Shown here: piece by piece, positions 43,554-55,846 of the stretch
How the letters are laid out: each line of letters opens with the position of its first letter
Position numbering within the stretch: the stretch's first letter is position 1
DNA from: Charina bottae
Lineage: Eukaryota; Chordata; Lepidosauria; Squamata; Charinaidae
Reading direction: 5' to 3'
NCBI GenBank assembly: GCA_023362775.1
Contig: JALMGJ010000002.1
Location: forward strand, 60,996,914 to 61,060,913
DNA length: 64,000 nt
Notes under the pieces: generated by a model
Databases searched by the model: none
What the model was told of the DNA's origin: nothing
What the model saw: only the letters and a program-made list of their open reading frames with translations
Made by a program: the position numbers and the translations under genes

Positions 43554-44769
43554 GCTGATGTGGATATTTTAATATGCAAATTAACTAGTCATCTATTTCT
43601 ATGGAGGAACAAAATTGCTTTTCCAAAGCAAATTGTAGATCCTTTTATATAAAATGGATTATTAAGTTTACTGTAAATTATCTCATCAGGTCTCATACCT
43701 ATTTAATCGTATCTGTCTTCCTATAATAAGAGTTCAAGTACATCTTGTGTATTGTACTTTCGGTACTTAGTACATTAGCATATTAACAACATATGGTAAG
43801 AACTTTATGAGTCAATGTTCTTAGTTGTTTTGTCATCTACTCCTGCATTTTACTGTTATGGCTTTGACTTAGGATGGTGACAAGTACATGCAGTGGGGTG
43901 ACACGTCCCATGATTCAAGCAGTTTATTGGTAGTTTGGTTACAGGATAGTAGCATAATTCCCTCCCCAAGATGCCTTCTAAGGTGTCTAGACGTCTTCTG
44001 TGTTTCCTTCCTGCCCTGGATTACTATGTAGGTCTCTCTAGTCCCTCTATGAACTGTTTTCCTGTGAGATGGCTAAATGCCTAGTGAGGATAACTAGGAC
44101 ACAGGTCTAGTGTTGTTTTACTCTGAGGTTTCTTCCCATCCTCTTCTTGGAAGATTCCCTAGTCAGTCTCAGCCTGTGGAGCGGATTGAAGCCACTCTAT
44201 GCTATGGTACCTTTCAGTGGGTCACCTCTCACTGACTTCTTTTGTAGGTCCCTGGCACTGGGCCTCTTTAGTAGGGCTCACCCACAATTTGGCTGGCCCC
44301 CACATAATCTGCCACAGGGCCTTTGTGGTGGCCTCACCCACTGCTGCAAGACCTCTTTCTTGGCCTCACCTGCTGGACCACTTCTGACGTCCCATGCCTA
44401 GTCCTTCATAAACCAAAGACCTACTACTTTCAGACAATTCATGTTCTTGGCTTCTTCAACTCCTGTTGGACCTTCCAACCTTGGGGCTGCATGGTTTATG
44501 AAATGGGGTTTGTGTGGCTTAGTTGCTGGTTCAGAAAACTAGAGCTCCAAGGATGGTTTTTGTGAATCACCTGGTCATTTTTATATTACGGGTAGCTATT
44601 GTGGATTCCAAAGACTGCTTTCTGTCTTGTTCTGTAGATCTGTCATACCACTCCACCAAACATATGATTTGTTCTAAACATCTTTCCAAGGTTGAGTTCT
44701 ATTCTACATTTAATTTTGGCATTTCCTCCTGTTTTTAGACAGTAGATGCTCCCAAAGCAGTTTACATTT
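43554..44769 (+). other. ITPR1 intron, nothing recognised
   Basis: 1.2 kb. Short unconserved open stretches at 44147-44738 have no recognisable domains. Confidence 0.45.
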
Positions 44770-46880
44770 GATTGATTATGTGCCATCAAGTTGTTTTCAA
44801 ATCCTAGCAACCCCACATACAGTAGATTTTCTCCATGACAATCTGTCCTTAACCTAGTCTTTCGGGTCTTTCAGCGGTGTACCCATCACCAGTGTACTGA
44901 GTCCATCCACTTTGCTGCTGGTTGTCCTCTTTTTCTCTTCCACCTTTCCCAGTATTAGAGCCTTATCCAGAGAGCGGGGTCTTCACATAAGGTGTTTGAA
45001 ATAGGATAATCTAAGCCTGGTCATTTGTGCCTTGAGCGAAAACTCTGGGATGATTTGTTTGTTGAGTCACTGGTTTGTTTTCTTGGCTTTTCACAGTATT
45101 CTCAGAAATCTTCTCCAACATCAAAGTTTAAAAGTGTTAATGTTCTTCCTGTCCTGTTTCTTCAAAGTCCAACTTTTGCTTCCATAGAGTGTCACAGGGA
45201 ATACCATGGCTTGCACAATTGTGATCTTTGTACATATAGAATATCTTTTCCAAGGCCTTCATGTCTGCTTTACCAAGTGCTAGTCTGCAGCATATTTCTT
45301 GACTGCTTGTCCCTTTACTTTTAATGGTTGATCTTAAAAGGCAGAAGCTATCCACCACTTTGATATGTTCACTGTCAATTCTAAGGCTGGTTGTTCTACC
45401 TATTGTCATTAGTTTGGTCTTCTTTATATTTAACTTTAGTCCCATTTTTTCACTTTGCTTCTTCACATTTATTATTAGAGCTTGAAGATCCTTTGCATTT
45501 TTGGCTATCAGGGTAGTGTCATCAGCATAGTGCAGGTTATTGACGTTTCTTCCTCCAATTTTAAAACCATGATCATCTTCCAATCCAGTTTCCCTTAATA
45601 TATATTCAGCATAGAGGTTGAATAAATAAGGGGAGAGTATACAGACTTGTGAGGGGGCGTGGTGGCTCAGCGGGTGAGACGCCAGGCTTGTTGATCGGAA
45701 GATTGCAAGTTCGGAGGTTCGAATCCCTAGTCCCGTGTGACAGAGTGAGTTCCTGCACTAGCCCCAGCTCTTGCCAACCTAGCAATTTTTGATTTACAAA
45801 GCAGGACTGCCTGTAGAAGATTTCTGGACCATCTTCAGGTTAAGGCATGACTAGCAGGTTGGGTTGAGTCAAGATCTAATCCAACTGGGCCGGCTTTCTT
45901 TGCAAGAACCCCAGCAGTTGGTCCATGTTTGGCTGACCATAGTCACTGAGCCTGCTGCAACTGATGCCAAATGACCGTGGAAGCATCTTCAGACAACGCT
46001 GGCTCTTCGGCTAACAAACGGAGATGAGCACCACCCCCTAGAGTCGGACACGACTGCACAAATGTGTGGGGGGAACCTTTACCTTTTATACAGACTTGTT
46101 GCAATCCGTTACCAAACTGGAGCCAACCTATTTCACTGTGTTCTGTCCATATTGTGGCCTTCTGACCTGAATATAAGTTTCTCACAAGGACAATGAGAAG
46201 TTCTGGAATTGCCGTTTTTTTGAGCACATTCTACACCTTAACATGATCAACACAATCAAAGGCCTTTCTATAATCAATGAAGCACAGGGTGACTTCTTTT
46301 GGGTATTCTTTGGCCTTTTCAGTTATCCAGTGTGCATCAACAATAATCTCTTGTGTTCCTCTGTGTTTTCTAAAGCCATCTTGAACATCTGGCATTTCTT
46401 TTTCCATGTAGGGCTATAATCTGCATTGGATGATCCTAAGCATTATTTTGCTAGTGTGTGAAATTAAGGATATTGTACAATAGTTTGCACACTCTGTTTA
46501 GTCTCCTTTTTGGTATTGGAATGTAGATTGACCTCTTCCAATCTGTCAGCCACTGTGTCATTCTCCAGATTTGCTGGCATAGCTTGGCTAGAACCTTGAC
46601 TGATTCTTCTGCTGCTGCTTGCCATACTTCAGTGGGTATTCCATCAGTTCCTGCAGCCTTCTGACTTGGTAATGACCAGAGTGCTGATCTAACTTCATCT
46701 TCTAGTACTAGAGGTTCTTGTAAGTAGGGAATATCTTCTAAGGTATCTTGGATTTTGACATCTACTGTTCAGTGTTTCAGTATACTCCTTCCATCTTAAT
46801 TTGATCTGTTTTGAATTGGTTACAATTTCTCCATTGGCATCCTTTAATATACTGTACTCTTGCCCTTATGTTTAGAATAA
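44770..46880 (-). mobile_element. RTE-type LINE, antisense, interrupted by a SINE
   Basis: The minus strand encodes IGGRNVNNLHYADDTTLIA (RT active site YADD) and KKQSEKMGLKLNIKKTK, and ends in the family's 3' end TTGATGGCACATAATCAATC. The SINE at 45651-46086 splits it. Several frameshifts; not functional. Confidence 0.75.
45651..46086 (+). mobile_element. Chimeric tRNA-derived SINE with foreign middle segment
   Basis: Normal SINE head (GGGGGCGTGGTGGCTCAGCG, B box GGTTCGAATCCC) to about 45787 and normal tail from about 45970, but about 180 bases in between are unrelated to other copies. A 13-bp duplication TATACAGACTTGT (45638-45650, 46087-46099) encloses the whole, so the chimera inserted as one unit or was altered later. 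Confidence 0.85.
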
Positions 46881-48549
46881 TTAAAAAGACAGCACAGAAG
46901 GAAAAAAATAATGAAGAAAGGGGGGATGCTTCATTGTTTGTGTATTTTTCCATGTTTTGTGAGTTAAATGTTATATTACATTTCTTGGGCCTTTAGGAGA
47001 GGAAGATGGGAGGTGATTAGATCTAGATGGCTCTGCCTATACTGTAATATTAGATCCATCCATTGTTTGTAACTCCTTGGTTCCATGTACCACTAGTTGC
47101 CCTCTGCCACTAGCCTGACAAACATAAGCAGTTACTGTATGTTCCTCACAGAATGTATTTGATCTAAAATGGTCTTAAAATTTATGGAGCTTCTACGGGA
47201 AGTTTTCAAGGAGCAAGATGCTCAGAGAAGTGAACATAAATGAAATCAGAGCATTTTCCTTTGGAGTTGGAGACAATGGCTTTTAATACAGACAGTTTGC
47301 GGATCTGATCATGAGAGAAAATGTAAAAGTTCCACTTTGGATGATACTGTAAAGTGAAGAAATTAGAAGCATAAGGCACTTCTACTTTCTAATATGCTCT
47401 CATTGCCAAATATACAAATTCTCTCCTCTCACCTGTGTGGTCTTCTTCTCCATTTCATGTTTAGTTGCCACAGTCTGAGCAATGTCACCATTGAGAACAT
47501 CATCTGAGAACTTTGCCTTCAGACCATAGAGCCACATGGGGCCTTGTCTCCATTCCATATCCATGGATTTTAACAACAAACAAAAGACCCATTGGTTATG
47601 GGACAGTATCCCAAAATGAGGTGGCTCGCTGAATATTAAAGAAACTCACTGGAATTTATTTGTTGTATGCACTAAGTAGCTGCAGCTATTTTAAAAAATA
47701 GCTGCTCTGGCTATTTTGTCCTTCAGCATTGCATTTGTAAGAAAAAACTCTGATCAAAGCTCTACTTTGTTGTCATCTTTACTGATAGCTCAGAATAACA
47801 ACTTAAAAGAACATTTGAAGTGAACAATAGTGATACTTGAGTCTTTGCAAGAACTAATGAGGAACAGTTTAAAATTTAGGTTAAAGACAGGGAAATCCTT
47901 ATGACACAATAGAAAATAAGCCTTAAGTGCTCCAACATCTGAAAAACTGTAGAACTGCAAAATGATATATTTAGCTGAGGTTCAAGTGGTTTTGCTTCTG
48001 ATCATGAGCAGAAATTATCCAGTTCTCCTCATAAGCAAGCCTAGTAATGAAATGTGTATCTTTTTTGATAGGTGCATATGTTGGTTCCTGTGGACAAAGA
48101 AGCAAGGGAATGTCAGCCCATTATGTTTTGTTTGTGCTTTGCCTGCCTTTGCTATGCATAATATATAACATATATCCTTCAACCTGGAAGGATAGCATAT
48201 GGTGATGCAGAAAAAGTTATCATCTAAAATTGCAGTACCATCCAGTTTAACTGGCATTATATCTCCATCCAAAGTGTGCTCTCAAATGCCAAGATAAATA
48301 CTTCATAAAATTACAATGTTAATAATAGTAGAAGCAAGGTAAAAAAATAATATTTTATAATTAATACTGGACCACAAGTTCTGGAAAGAAAGTGTCATTA
48401 GGCCTGAGATTAAATGTGCATAGTTAATTTTATAGCTGTAACAATTGGCTTTAAAAGTTGGGTGTGCCACACCATGCTGCTGCAGGATAGAACAAGTCCA
48501 TCGTGCACGTATCTAGTATTGTCTGCCCTCTAGAGGTATAGCCAGTATC
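46881..48549 (+). other. ITPR1 intron, nothing recognised
   Basis: 1.7 kb without a repeat or coding signature. Confidence 0.5.
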
Positions 48550-48561
48550 TACATTTGCAAT

Positions 48562-48768
48562 TCAACCTAGCAATTCGAAAGCATGCAAATGCAAGTAGAT
48601 GAATAGGTACCACTTCAGTGGGTAGGTAACAGCGTTCCGCGTGCGTCATGCCGGCCACATGACCGTGGAAGCGTCTTCGGACAACGCTGGCTCTTCGGCT
48701 AACAAATGGAGATGAGCACCGGCCCCTAGAGTCGGACACGAATGCACAAATGTGCGGGGAGAACCTTT
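48562..48768 (+). mobile_element. 5'-truncated tRNA-derived SINE with target duplication
   Basis: Lacks the A/B-box head, begins at CAACCTAGCAATTCGAAAGC and ends GGGGAGAACCTTT. TACATTTGCAAT flanks it exactly (48550-48561, 48769-48780). So truncation happened at insertion. Confidence 0.9.
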
Positions 48769-48780
48769 TACATTTGCAAT

Positions 48781-49630
48781 GGCAAACTGATGTTTTTTGT
48801 CATCCTGTTGTATCATTGCTTCATTAACCAAAGATAAAAATGGAATGGTGTACAAAGCTGACAACTTGCATGATCTAATACGTAAAATCAATTTGCTTGC
48901 TTTTATTGTAGCTTAGCACAAATATGGATCTTTCTGTCTTTATTTCAAGGACTATTTTTTGATGGTTTAATAAGTAGGCTAGTTATCAAGTTCCCATGGT
49001 TGCCATAAAAAATAATGAAACAAGTATTGTAAACCCTTACGTGCTGAAATAGAATTATTAATAATTTCTACAAATAAGTTACATTAAAAATTATACTGTG
49101 AATTGCTGCAACACTAGATTGGAAGGAAATATAACTTTTTCAGATTGAAAATTGCAGGTCTGCCTGCTATAAAATTTAGGTGGTCATATTGACTCATTCT
49201 TTTACTGATCTGTACCATGTTTAAGCAGTTGTGTTTCTCTTATAACATGCCTTTCTCTTTTCCTGTGTATCAGGTTCATTTTAATCCTTTCTTCTTGGTA
49301 GCTATTTAGCCAGCTAAACACGGATTGCCTATCTTAATGCCCCTGGGATTCCTGGCCTTAGGGCACTTCCTTGCTACCACCAATTTTATTTCCCCAAAGC
49401 TCCAAAACAGTATGAATGAATTCACAGTTGCCTTTACAGGAAAACACAAAGAATATGTTGAGATCACTATGAGCTGATCAGTATTCCCTCTATCTGATCA
49501 ACACAGAAATGCAAAAAAATCATTTAGTTAGTATCCTACTCCCTGAGATGCTGTAGTTCCTTGAGAAACAAATATACCATACATTAGTACACCAATTCCC
49601 TTGCCATGTTACTATGATGGGAATCTCTGT
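48781..49630 (+). other. ITPR1 intron, nothing recognised
   Basis: About 850 bases, apparently unique. Confidence 0.5.
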
Positions 49631-49631
49631 G

Positions 49632-49729
49632 ATGGATGGATGGATGGATGGATGGATGGATGGATGGATGGATGGATGGAAGGAAGGAAGGAAGGAAGGA
49701 AGGAAGGAAGGAAGGAAGGAAGGAAGGAA
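49632..49729. repeat. Compound microsatellite (GGAT)n then (GGAA)n
   Basis: About twelve GGAT units followed by about twelve GGAA units, directly visible. GGAA runs are ETS-factor target cores. Confidence 0.95.
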
Positions 49730-49827
49730 GTTTTCTTCCATCACCATATTGTATATAAAGGCATTGGCACTTTTGTAACTTAGTTTTTCCTCAATATTTA
49801 TAAATGTAGTTGCATGATGCTGTAGTA

Positions 49828-50136
49828 CAGGGCTTTCCAAAGTTTTCCCACGGCGACACACCAACCGCTGTTGGTGTGTCGCAGCGGGAAAACCCGGAAG
49901 TGCCGCCGTTGCGGCAGCGCACAAAAACCTGGAAGTGCTGCTGCTGCTTTCGGTTTTTGCACACCGCTGTGGCTGCGGCACTTTCGGATTTTCACGCACC
50001 GCCGTTGGTGTGTTGCCGCGGGAAAACCCGGAAGCGCTGATGTCGCGCCATCAGCGCTTCCGGGTTTTGACGCGACACGTCTGGGCCCCACAGGCGACAC
50101 ACTTTTGTGTCGCGACACACAGTTTGGAAAGCTCTG
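49828..50136 (-). mobile_element. CpG-rich hAT-type MITE with perfect duplication
   Basis: Ends CAGGGCTTTCCAAAG and AGTTTGGAAAGCTCTG; CTGTAGTA duplicated exactly (49820-49827, 50137-50144). Interior of the same type as 13494 (CCGGGTTTT and CGCGGC blocks), in opposite orientation. Confidence 0.9.
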
Positions 50137-50357
50137 CTGTAGTATCTGGAAAAGGGAAGATATGTTGTAATCTGTGCAGAGAAGCTGCAGGAGTTCCACT
50201 GGAGTTGATCCAGGCTGTTTTGACTCTTTTGTAAATCTCTCCCCCACACACAGCAGTTTAGCCAAAGTGAGCAGGGTGAAATTGAAGACTTCTGTTTGAT
50301 TCTCCCTTCCCTTTGGCACAGGACCAGCCAGCATGCAAATCACCAGGCTGCACGGAC

Positions 50358-50359
<2 letters not shown>

Positions 50360-50453
<94 letters not shown>
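50360..50453. repeat. (GT)n then (GA)n microsatellite
   Basis: About 42 bases of GT followed by about 50 bases of GA. Long apparent open frames over it are artefacts. Confidence 0.95.
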
Positions 50454-50456
<3 letters not shown>

Positions 50457-51040
50457 TACAGCCGTGAACAAAATTGCTTGCTTGAGCCAGGAACAGAAAA
50501 GCAAAAAGAGTCAAAGAGTTTCTACCAGTGGAAAACAGATTGTCCAGAAGTCCGAATATTACAGTTTATAACAAGCACAGTCTGACTACAACATTAGTTG
50601 ACCAGACAGGTCTGGAGCTGCTTTTGAACTGCAACAAAGTCCTTGTATGAAATTTCTTTAAAATTTAGGAGTTAATTCTTCATTAAGTCCAAAAGAATTT
50701 CTACTCTGCAGAGTCCCCTAACTTTTGTGTGTGATGTAGTCAGGATGCTGTAGGAACTGGAAATTCTCTGTTGATCTGCCTTGTACAGTCCCTTGGACTC
50801 CAGTCATATTCTGCACCTTTCAGCCCAGAAAGAAAAGACTTAAAAAACCAATTTCTCTCATAAAACTTTAAGTTTAAGATTGGGTGTAAAATTGCTTAAT
50901 CATGTAACTTTTACTATCTTGGAAATATCAGTACTATTTTATTGGTGGGATATGGGAAGTCATATGTTGGCTTGCAAGGTTGTCTTTAAATTAGAGAGCC
51001 TAACTTGTATAGAAGAACTTACATATATTTGGATAAAACT
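50454..51040 (+). other. ITPR1 intron, nothing recognised
   Basis: About 590 bases without recognisable features. Confidence 0.5.
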
Positions 51041-51830
51041 GGACTTTGGTTGCCCTTGTGTTATACAGCCCCATGTAGAGTATGTTGCAGTAGTCAAATT
51101 GCAAAGTGACTAGGACATGAGTGACTGTCTGAAGGGCCCCCGATCTAGGAAAGGGCACAACTGGCGCACCAGATGAAGTCATGCAAAGGCCTTGCTGGCT
51201 ACAGCTGACACCTTATCTTCAAGCAGGAACAGCGAGTTCAGGAAGACTCCCCCAGATTATGCACCAACCTTGAAGGGGGAAGTGCTACCCCATCCAAAGT
51301 CAAAGATGGAATATATTCAGATCTCGGTGGTCCAAATACTCACAGCCACTTGGTCTTGGTAGGATTGAATCAGAGACAGTTCCTCCCCATCCAAACCTGT
51401 ACACCCTCCAGGCACTGGGACAGAACCTTGACAGCCTCACTTGGCAGGGTCAAAAGATAGAATTGGGTATCATCAGCATACTGATGATACTGAACCCCAA
51501 AATCATCTTGAAAAGGAGGGGAAAGAGAGTAGAACCCTGCGGCACTCCACACAGGAGGGGCCTAGGAAGGATCTCCCCCACCCCCCTCAACCAACATTGA
51601 CTGGAACCAGCTCTGGAGAGAGAAAGAAAGAGAACTTCTGTAAAGCTGTGCCCCCAATCCCCAACCCACCGAGCCAGCTCAGAAGGATTGATGGTATCAA
51701 AAGCCACTGAGAGCAGAAGGATGGATGCACCACCCCCATCCTGGCTCCACCACCAAGCGCAACCAAGGCTGTCTCAGTACTAAATCAAGGTCTGAAACCC
51801 AACTGAAACGGTCTAGATAATCTGGTATAT
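51041..51830 (-). mobile_element. L2-type LINE fragment, antisense
   Basis: The minus strand encodes DDFGVQYHQYADDTQFYLL and SQCLEGVQVWMGRNCL, the L2 reverse-transcriptase active-site region. The frame is broken. Confidence 0.75.
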
Positions 51831-51929
51831 CCTTTCTTTGTGTTACTAAAACAGTTATGTAAAATATTTAGTTGACCAATTTCATGATGAGTAGTGAAGG
51901 TTGATATCCGTGGGCCCATCTATTGACAA

Positions 51930-52430
51930 CGAAGGCATACGAAAGATTTCAAATTGCATGTAAGAGGAGTATATGGTAAAGAGCATAAAATTATGATTAA
52001 AATGAAAGGGAAAAAATGATTTATTGTATGGCTGGAAACTGAGACACAAGGGAAGGATGTAATAGATCTGAATGAAGATCAGGTTTTATGGAGTGGAATA
52101 AGTTTAATTATGAATGTAAGAACTAAAATGTATATCAGAAGGTATGAATTGATGTCATCTAGATTGTCATGGGTAAGTATGAAAGTCAGAGTATATTACA
52201 CTCCAGTGAATGGTGATAATTAAAGGGGTGATTGTGGAGGAAAACTGTGCAACATTCTGAACAAATGCAATTTTGGGGGGAAATTTCTACTGTTAGGTCA
52301 CATGAATGGATGAGTGGGAGCAAAATGAGAGAGTACAGAAAAAGTGATTGGACTTTTTGGAAAATCTACAAATGGAATGGTGATTGTTTGCTGAGTATCT
52401 GTTTACAAACTGCTCATTAACACAGCCCCC
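51930..52430 (+). mobile_element. Possible RTE-type LINE endonuclease fragment
   Basis: Short stretches such as RLSWVSMKVRVYYTPVNGD fit the endonuclease region of RTE elements (strand followed by YTP). Decayed; assignment tentative. Confidence 0.4.
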
Positions 52431-53190
52431 TTGCCCTGGCTCAAAAAGCATCACTTGCCAATCTCAGAGAACCGATCCCCACAGTGGGGCTTCCTCTTGC
52501 AACCAACCCACAACTGAGGTAGGCTAAAACCAGATGAAAATGTCCACGTAGAAAATAGTATTTTCCTTGGGAAAATGAAAAAAAAAAAAAAACAACCTTG
52601 CATGTGAAGATTTTGGTGCTCATGGAAGAGGAGCTTTGAAGATCAGCAACCTGCTGAGCTCCACAATACTGCTGCCTTCCCATTCAGCTGCATTTCTAGG
52701 TGGCTGCCAGAGAAAGCAAATATCCCTTTTATACCATTATGTTGCAGAGTGCCAGCAGAAGTGCATGGAGTTATGCTAACGGGAAGGATGAATAAGGATG
52801 CTTGCTGGAATTTATCAAGGCTGCCGATAAGAAAAAATGCATATACGTAAGATACGTGTACATAGGAAAAAATAGTTGCAAATAATGTAGTCAGCGAAGA
52901 ACAGTTCAGCCTAAAAGAGGCAGAGAAAATGCAGAATGATGTTGGAATTTTTTTAAAAAAAGTTCTGGATGTGGGTGAAGAGTGCTACACAAGGAGCTTC
53001 CAGCAGACTAAATGCAATAAGGAATAAAATGAGGAAATGATTTGCAATGAACTGAAGTGAGGGAATGCTGAGAGAAGGTATGAATGCAAGTGGTATGTTG
53101 AACAGTGGAATTGAAGCAAATGCTATAAATGTTAATGTCCAAGAAAAAAATGAAAAGGTTGTATAAATGCTGTGAGAATAATGCAAAATG
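52431..53190 (+). other. ITPR1 intron, nothing firmly recognised
   Basis: An A16 run near 52579. The stretch 52880-53190 could be a further piece of the RTE fragment but I cannot support it. Confidence 0.4.
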
Positions 53191-53200
53191 GTAATGCTAT

Positions 53201-53524
53201 TTGTTGTTGTTTATTCGTTCAGTCGCTTCCGACTCTTCGTGACTTCATGGACCAGCCCACGCCAGAGCTTCCTGTCGGCCGTCACCATCCCCAGCTCCCC
53301 CACGGTCGAGTCCGTCACCTCCAGAATATCATCCATCCATCTTGCCCTTGGTCGGCCCCTCTTCCTTTTGCCTTCCACTTTCCCTAGCATCAGCTTCTTC
53401 TCCAGGGTATCCTGTCTTCTCATTATGTGGCCAAAGTACTTCAGTTTTGCCTTTAATATCATTCCCTCAAGTGAGCAGTCTGGCTTTATTTCCTGGAGTA
53501 TGGACTGGTTTGATCTTCTTGCAG
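53201..53524 (-). mobile_element. 5'-truncated Bov-B-like LINE with target duplication
   Basis: C-terminal LINE codons (YFGHIMRRQDTLEKKLMLG, WRGLVHEVTKSRKRLNE) and 3' end AATAAACAACAAC on the minus strand. GTAATGCTAT duplicated at 53191-53200 and 53525-53534. Very similar to 31558 and 54511. Confidence 0.9.
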
Positions 53525-53825
53525 GTAATGCTATAGGTATAAACAATGTAAAATATGGATATAGTATACTGATGGAGTTGCTCTGCACCTGTTTCAGCTT
53601 TTGTGGGGAGGCTGCATCTGTGCCTGATTCCTTCCTATTTGGGACTCATCAGACAAAAGTAGCCAGATATCGGGGCTCAAACCCTCCACAAGGAATTTAA
53701 TTCATGGACCTTTGCACTTTAGATAACTGTATACAGTCCATTAGTTTTAGGAGCTATCCAGGCCCTGGTTCTCAGTGGTTACAGGAAGGGATATATAGAA
53801 TCTATCAGTCCACCTTCCCTTAAGC

Positions 53826-54127
53826 CAGGGTTTTCCAAAGTGCCGCCACTGGCGACACACCAGCAGCGGCAGCGGCGCACACGGCGACAGCGCGGGGGGG
53901 GTGCAGTGGCACGTGCGCACGGTGGCGGTGCGGGGGGGCATGCGGCGGCGCACGCACGCGCACGGTGGCGGCGCAGGGGGTGCGGGGCGCGGGGGCGTGC
54001 AGCGGCGCGTGCGTGCATGGCGGCCGCCGTGCACGCGCGCGCCGCCACTTCCAGGTGGTGTGGCGACACACCACGCTGTGTGTGGCGACACACTTTTGTG
54101 TCGCGACACACAGTTTGGAAAGCTCTG
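53826..54127 (-). mobile_element. CpG-rich hAT-type MITE with perfect duplication
   Basis: Ends CAGGGTTTTCCAAAGTG and AGTTTGGAAAGCTCTG; CCTTAAGC duplicated exactly (53818-53825, 54128-54135). Interior is a dense run of CG-containing triplets, of the same type as 34002. Confidence 0.9.
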
Positions 54128-54135
54128 CCTTAAGC

Positions 54136-54510
54136 TATCAGGAGGCATGCCATAATGTAATATCCATATTTCTCTGCTCTATAAAGATATTAACCTTTAT
54201 TATCCAAACAGCCAAGGTTCATATATACTACAAGCTTGTTGTTGCTTACCTTTCGGCTTATCGTTTATAGGAAAATTTCACAAAATAATGAGAGATTGAA
54301 ATTCTTCAAAATTTTGTTTTGAACTTGTTTCATTCCTACTTAACACACTCCTCAGGCCTACAGATGAATCAATTAGTTACGTTATAATCTAGGTAGGAGT
54401 AGCTACAGTATGTTGTTCTGCTGCAGTATCATTTGTCTTATTCTTTTAATTTGGACTGCTATTTCATATTTTGTTTTGGTCTGAAACCAGATAATTGGAC
54501 CAAATCCATG
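54136..54510 (+). other. ITPR1 intron, nothing recognised
   Basis: About 370 unremarkable bases. Confidence 0.5.
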
Positions 54511-54710
54511 TTGCTGTTTATTCGTTCAGTCACTTCCGACTCTTCATGACTTCATGGACCAGCCCACGCCAGAGCTTCCTGTCGGCCGTCGCCACCCCCA
54601 GCTCCCCCACGGTCGAGTCTGTCACCTCCAGAATATCATCCATCCATCTTGCCCTTGGTCGGCCCCTCTTCCTTTTGCCTTCCACTTTCCCTAGCATCAG
54701 CATCTTCTCC
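54511..54710 (-). mobile_element. Short 5'-truncated Bov-B-like LINE
   Basis: Encodes KVEGKRKRGRPRARWMDDIL and WRGLVHEVMKSRK on the minus strand, ending AATAAACAGC. About 200 bp. A short ATCCAT may be the target duplication. Confidence 0.8.
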
Positions 54711-54959
54711 ATATCCATATATCTATATTATTGTTTATTATCACTGGTTACATAGCCTTCTAATTTTTACTGTTATGTTTTATCACAAATTTTATTTTAA
54801 TATAGGACAGAATTGTATATATTTTATTAATCCAATATATAGGCATTGATATGTACAGTACAGTAACTATACAATATCATATTACACAGTTTAATAATAA
54901 TATCAATTGGACTCCATTTTGTAGTTTTTATACTGATTTTGGCCTTATAGTAAATTCGT

Positions 54960-55620
54960 AACTTTGGGCCAGTAATTCTAATCTAAATTAAAAGGGATAT
55001 ACAAATAACAAACCAAGAGAATGAACTGGATAATTTTCCTATACTAGATTTACAAAAGAGGCTTGTTAAAGCTTTGAAGAATTTTGTGAGAAGGGACAAG
55101 GAAAAAATGAAAAGAAATCAAGTTCTAGGACATTATTTGAAGGGACTAAAGATCAAGATTGTTAAAAAGTAAAAGGAAGGAATATGAAGTTGGTTTATTT
55201 GATCAAGGTTAAAATAGATATGTTATCTCTAGTAACCTTTAATGGACTTTTGCTGATATCAAGACTGAAATGAGGCTTTAAGGATTTTGTTTATAGATAA
55301 GAGATGGGATATGGGAAGAAGAGATAATTTGTTGTATTTTAAGAGGAGGTGATAAGTTACTAAAATTGTTTATACTTGTTGTGATGAAGGGGGAAGTTTC
55401 TTTATACTGTATATTTATTTTCTTTTTCTTTACTATATTCTTACTTTTTTCCTTCTTTTCTATTTTTCTTTCTATTTTTTCTTATCTTCTCCTTTTTTCT
55501 TTTTATTCTTTTATTTTTTTAGTTTGTACTAGTTTTTATTGTTGCTATTGTAATTTTTAATAGGATTACTATTTAAAAAACCATAATAAAGATTTTGATT
55601 TGATTTGAAATTGTTTTTTT
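54960..55620 (+). mobile_element. Possible L1 3' end with polypyrimidine 3' UTR
   Basis: A 150-base T/C tract (55405-55560) is followed by CCATAATAAAGATTTTG, the layout of squamate L1 3' UTRs as I recall them. The preceding 400 bases are compatible with a decayed LINE end but carry no firm domain. Confidence 0.4.
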
Positions 55621-55726
55621 TAATAAAGTTTAGAAAATTGCATCTTCGAAATTAAGCACATGTTGAGAAACAGGCATTATCTTGGATTTACCTCATTCTG
55701 TAGCACCAAGAGAGATCAATCTAACC

Positions 55727-55838
55727 CAGTGTTTCTCAACTTTGGGAACTTTAAGATGTGTGGACTTCAACTCCCAGAATTCTCCAGCCAGCAGTTGAAG
55801 TCCACACATCTTAAAGTTCCCAAGGTTGAGAAACACTG
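55727..55838. mobile_element. 112-bp hairpin hAT-type MITE
   Basis: Two 46-base arms are inverted repeats with a single mismatch, starting CAGTGTTTCTCAAC, around a 20-base centre. Flanks ATCTAACC (55719-55726) and ATCAAACC (55839-55846) are an 8-bp duplication with one mismatch. Confidence 0.9.
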
Positions 55839-55846
55839 ATCAAACC

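Noticed and set aside
43880..44740. Possible gene in the 71-84 codon plus-strand frames
   Set aside because: No splice structure, domains or codon pattern; frames overlap one another.
49520..50585. Long open frames of 90-240 codons on both strands
   Set aside because: They are made of microsatellite translations (Arg-Glu, Cys-Val, Ser-Leu, Pro-Ser repeats) and MITE interior.
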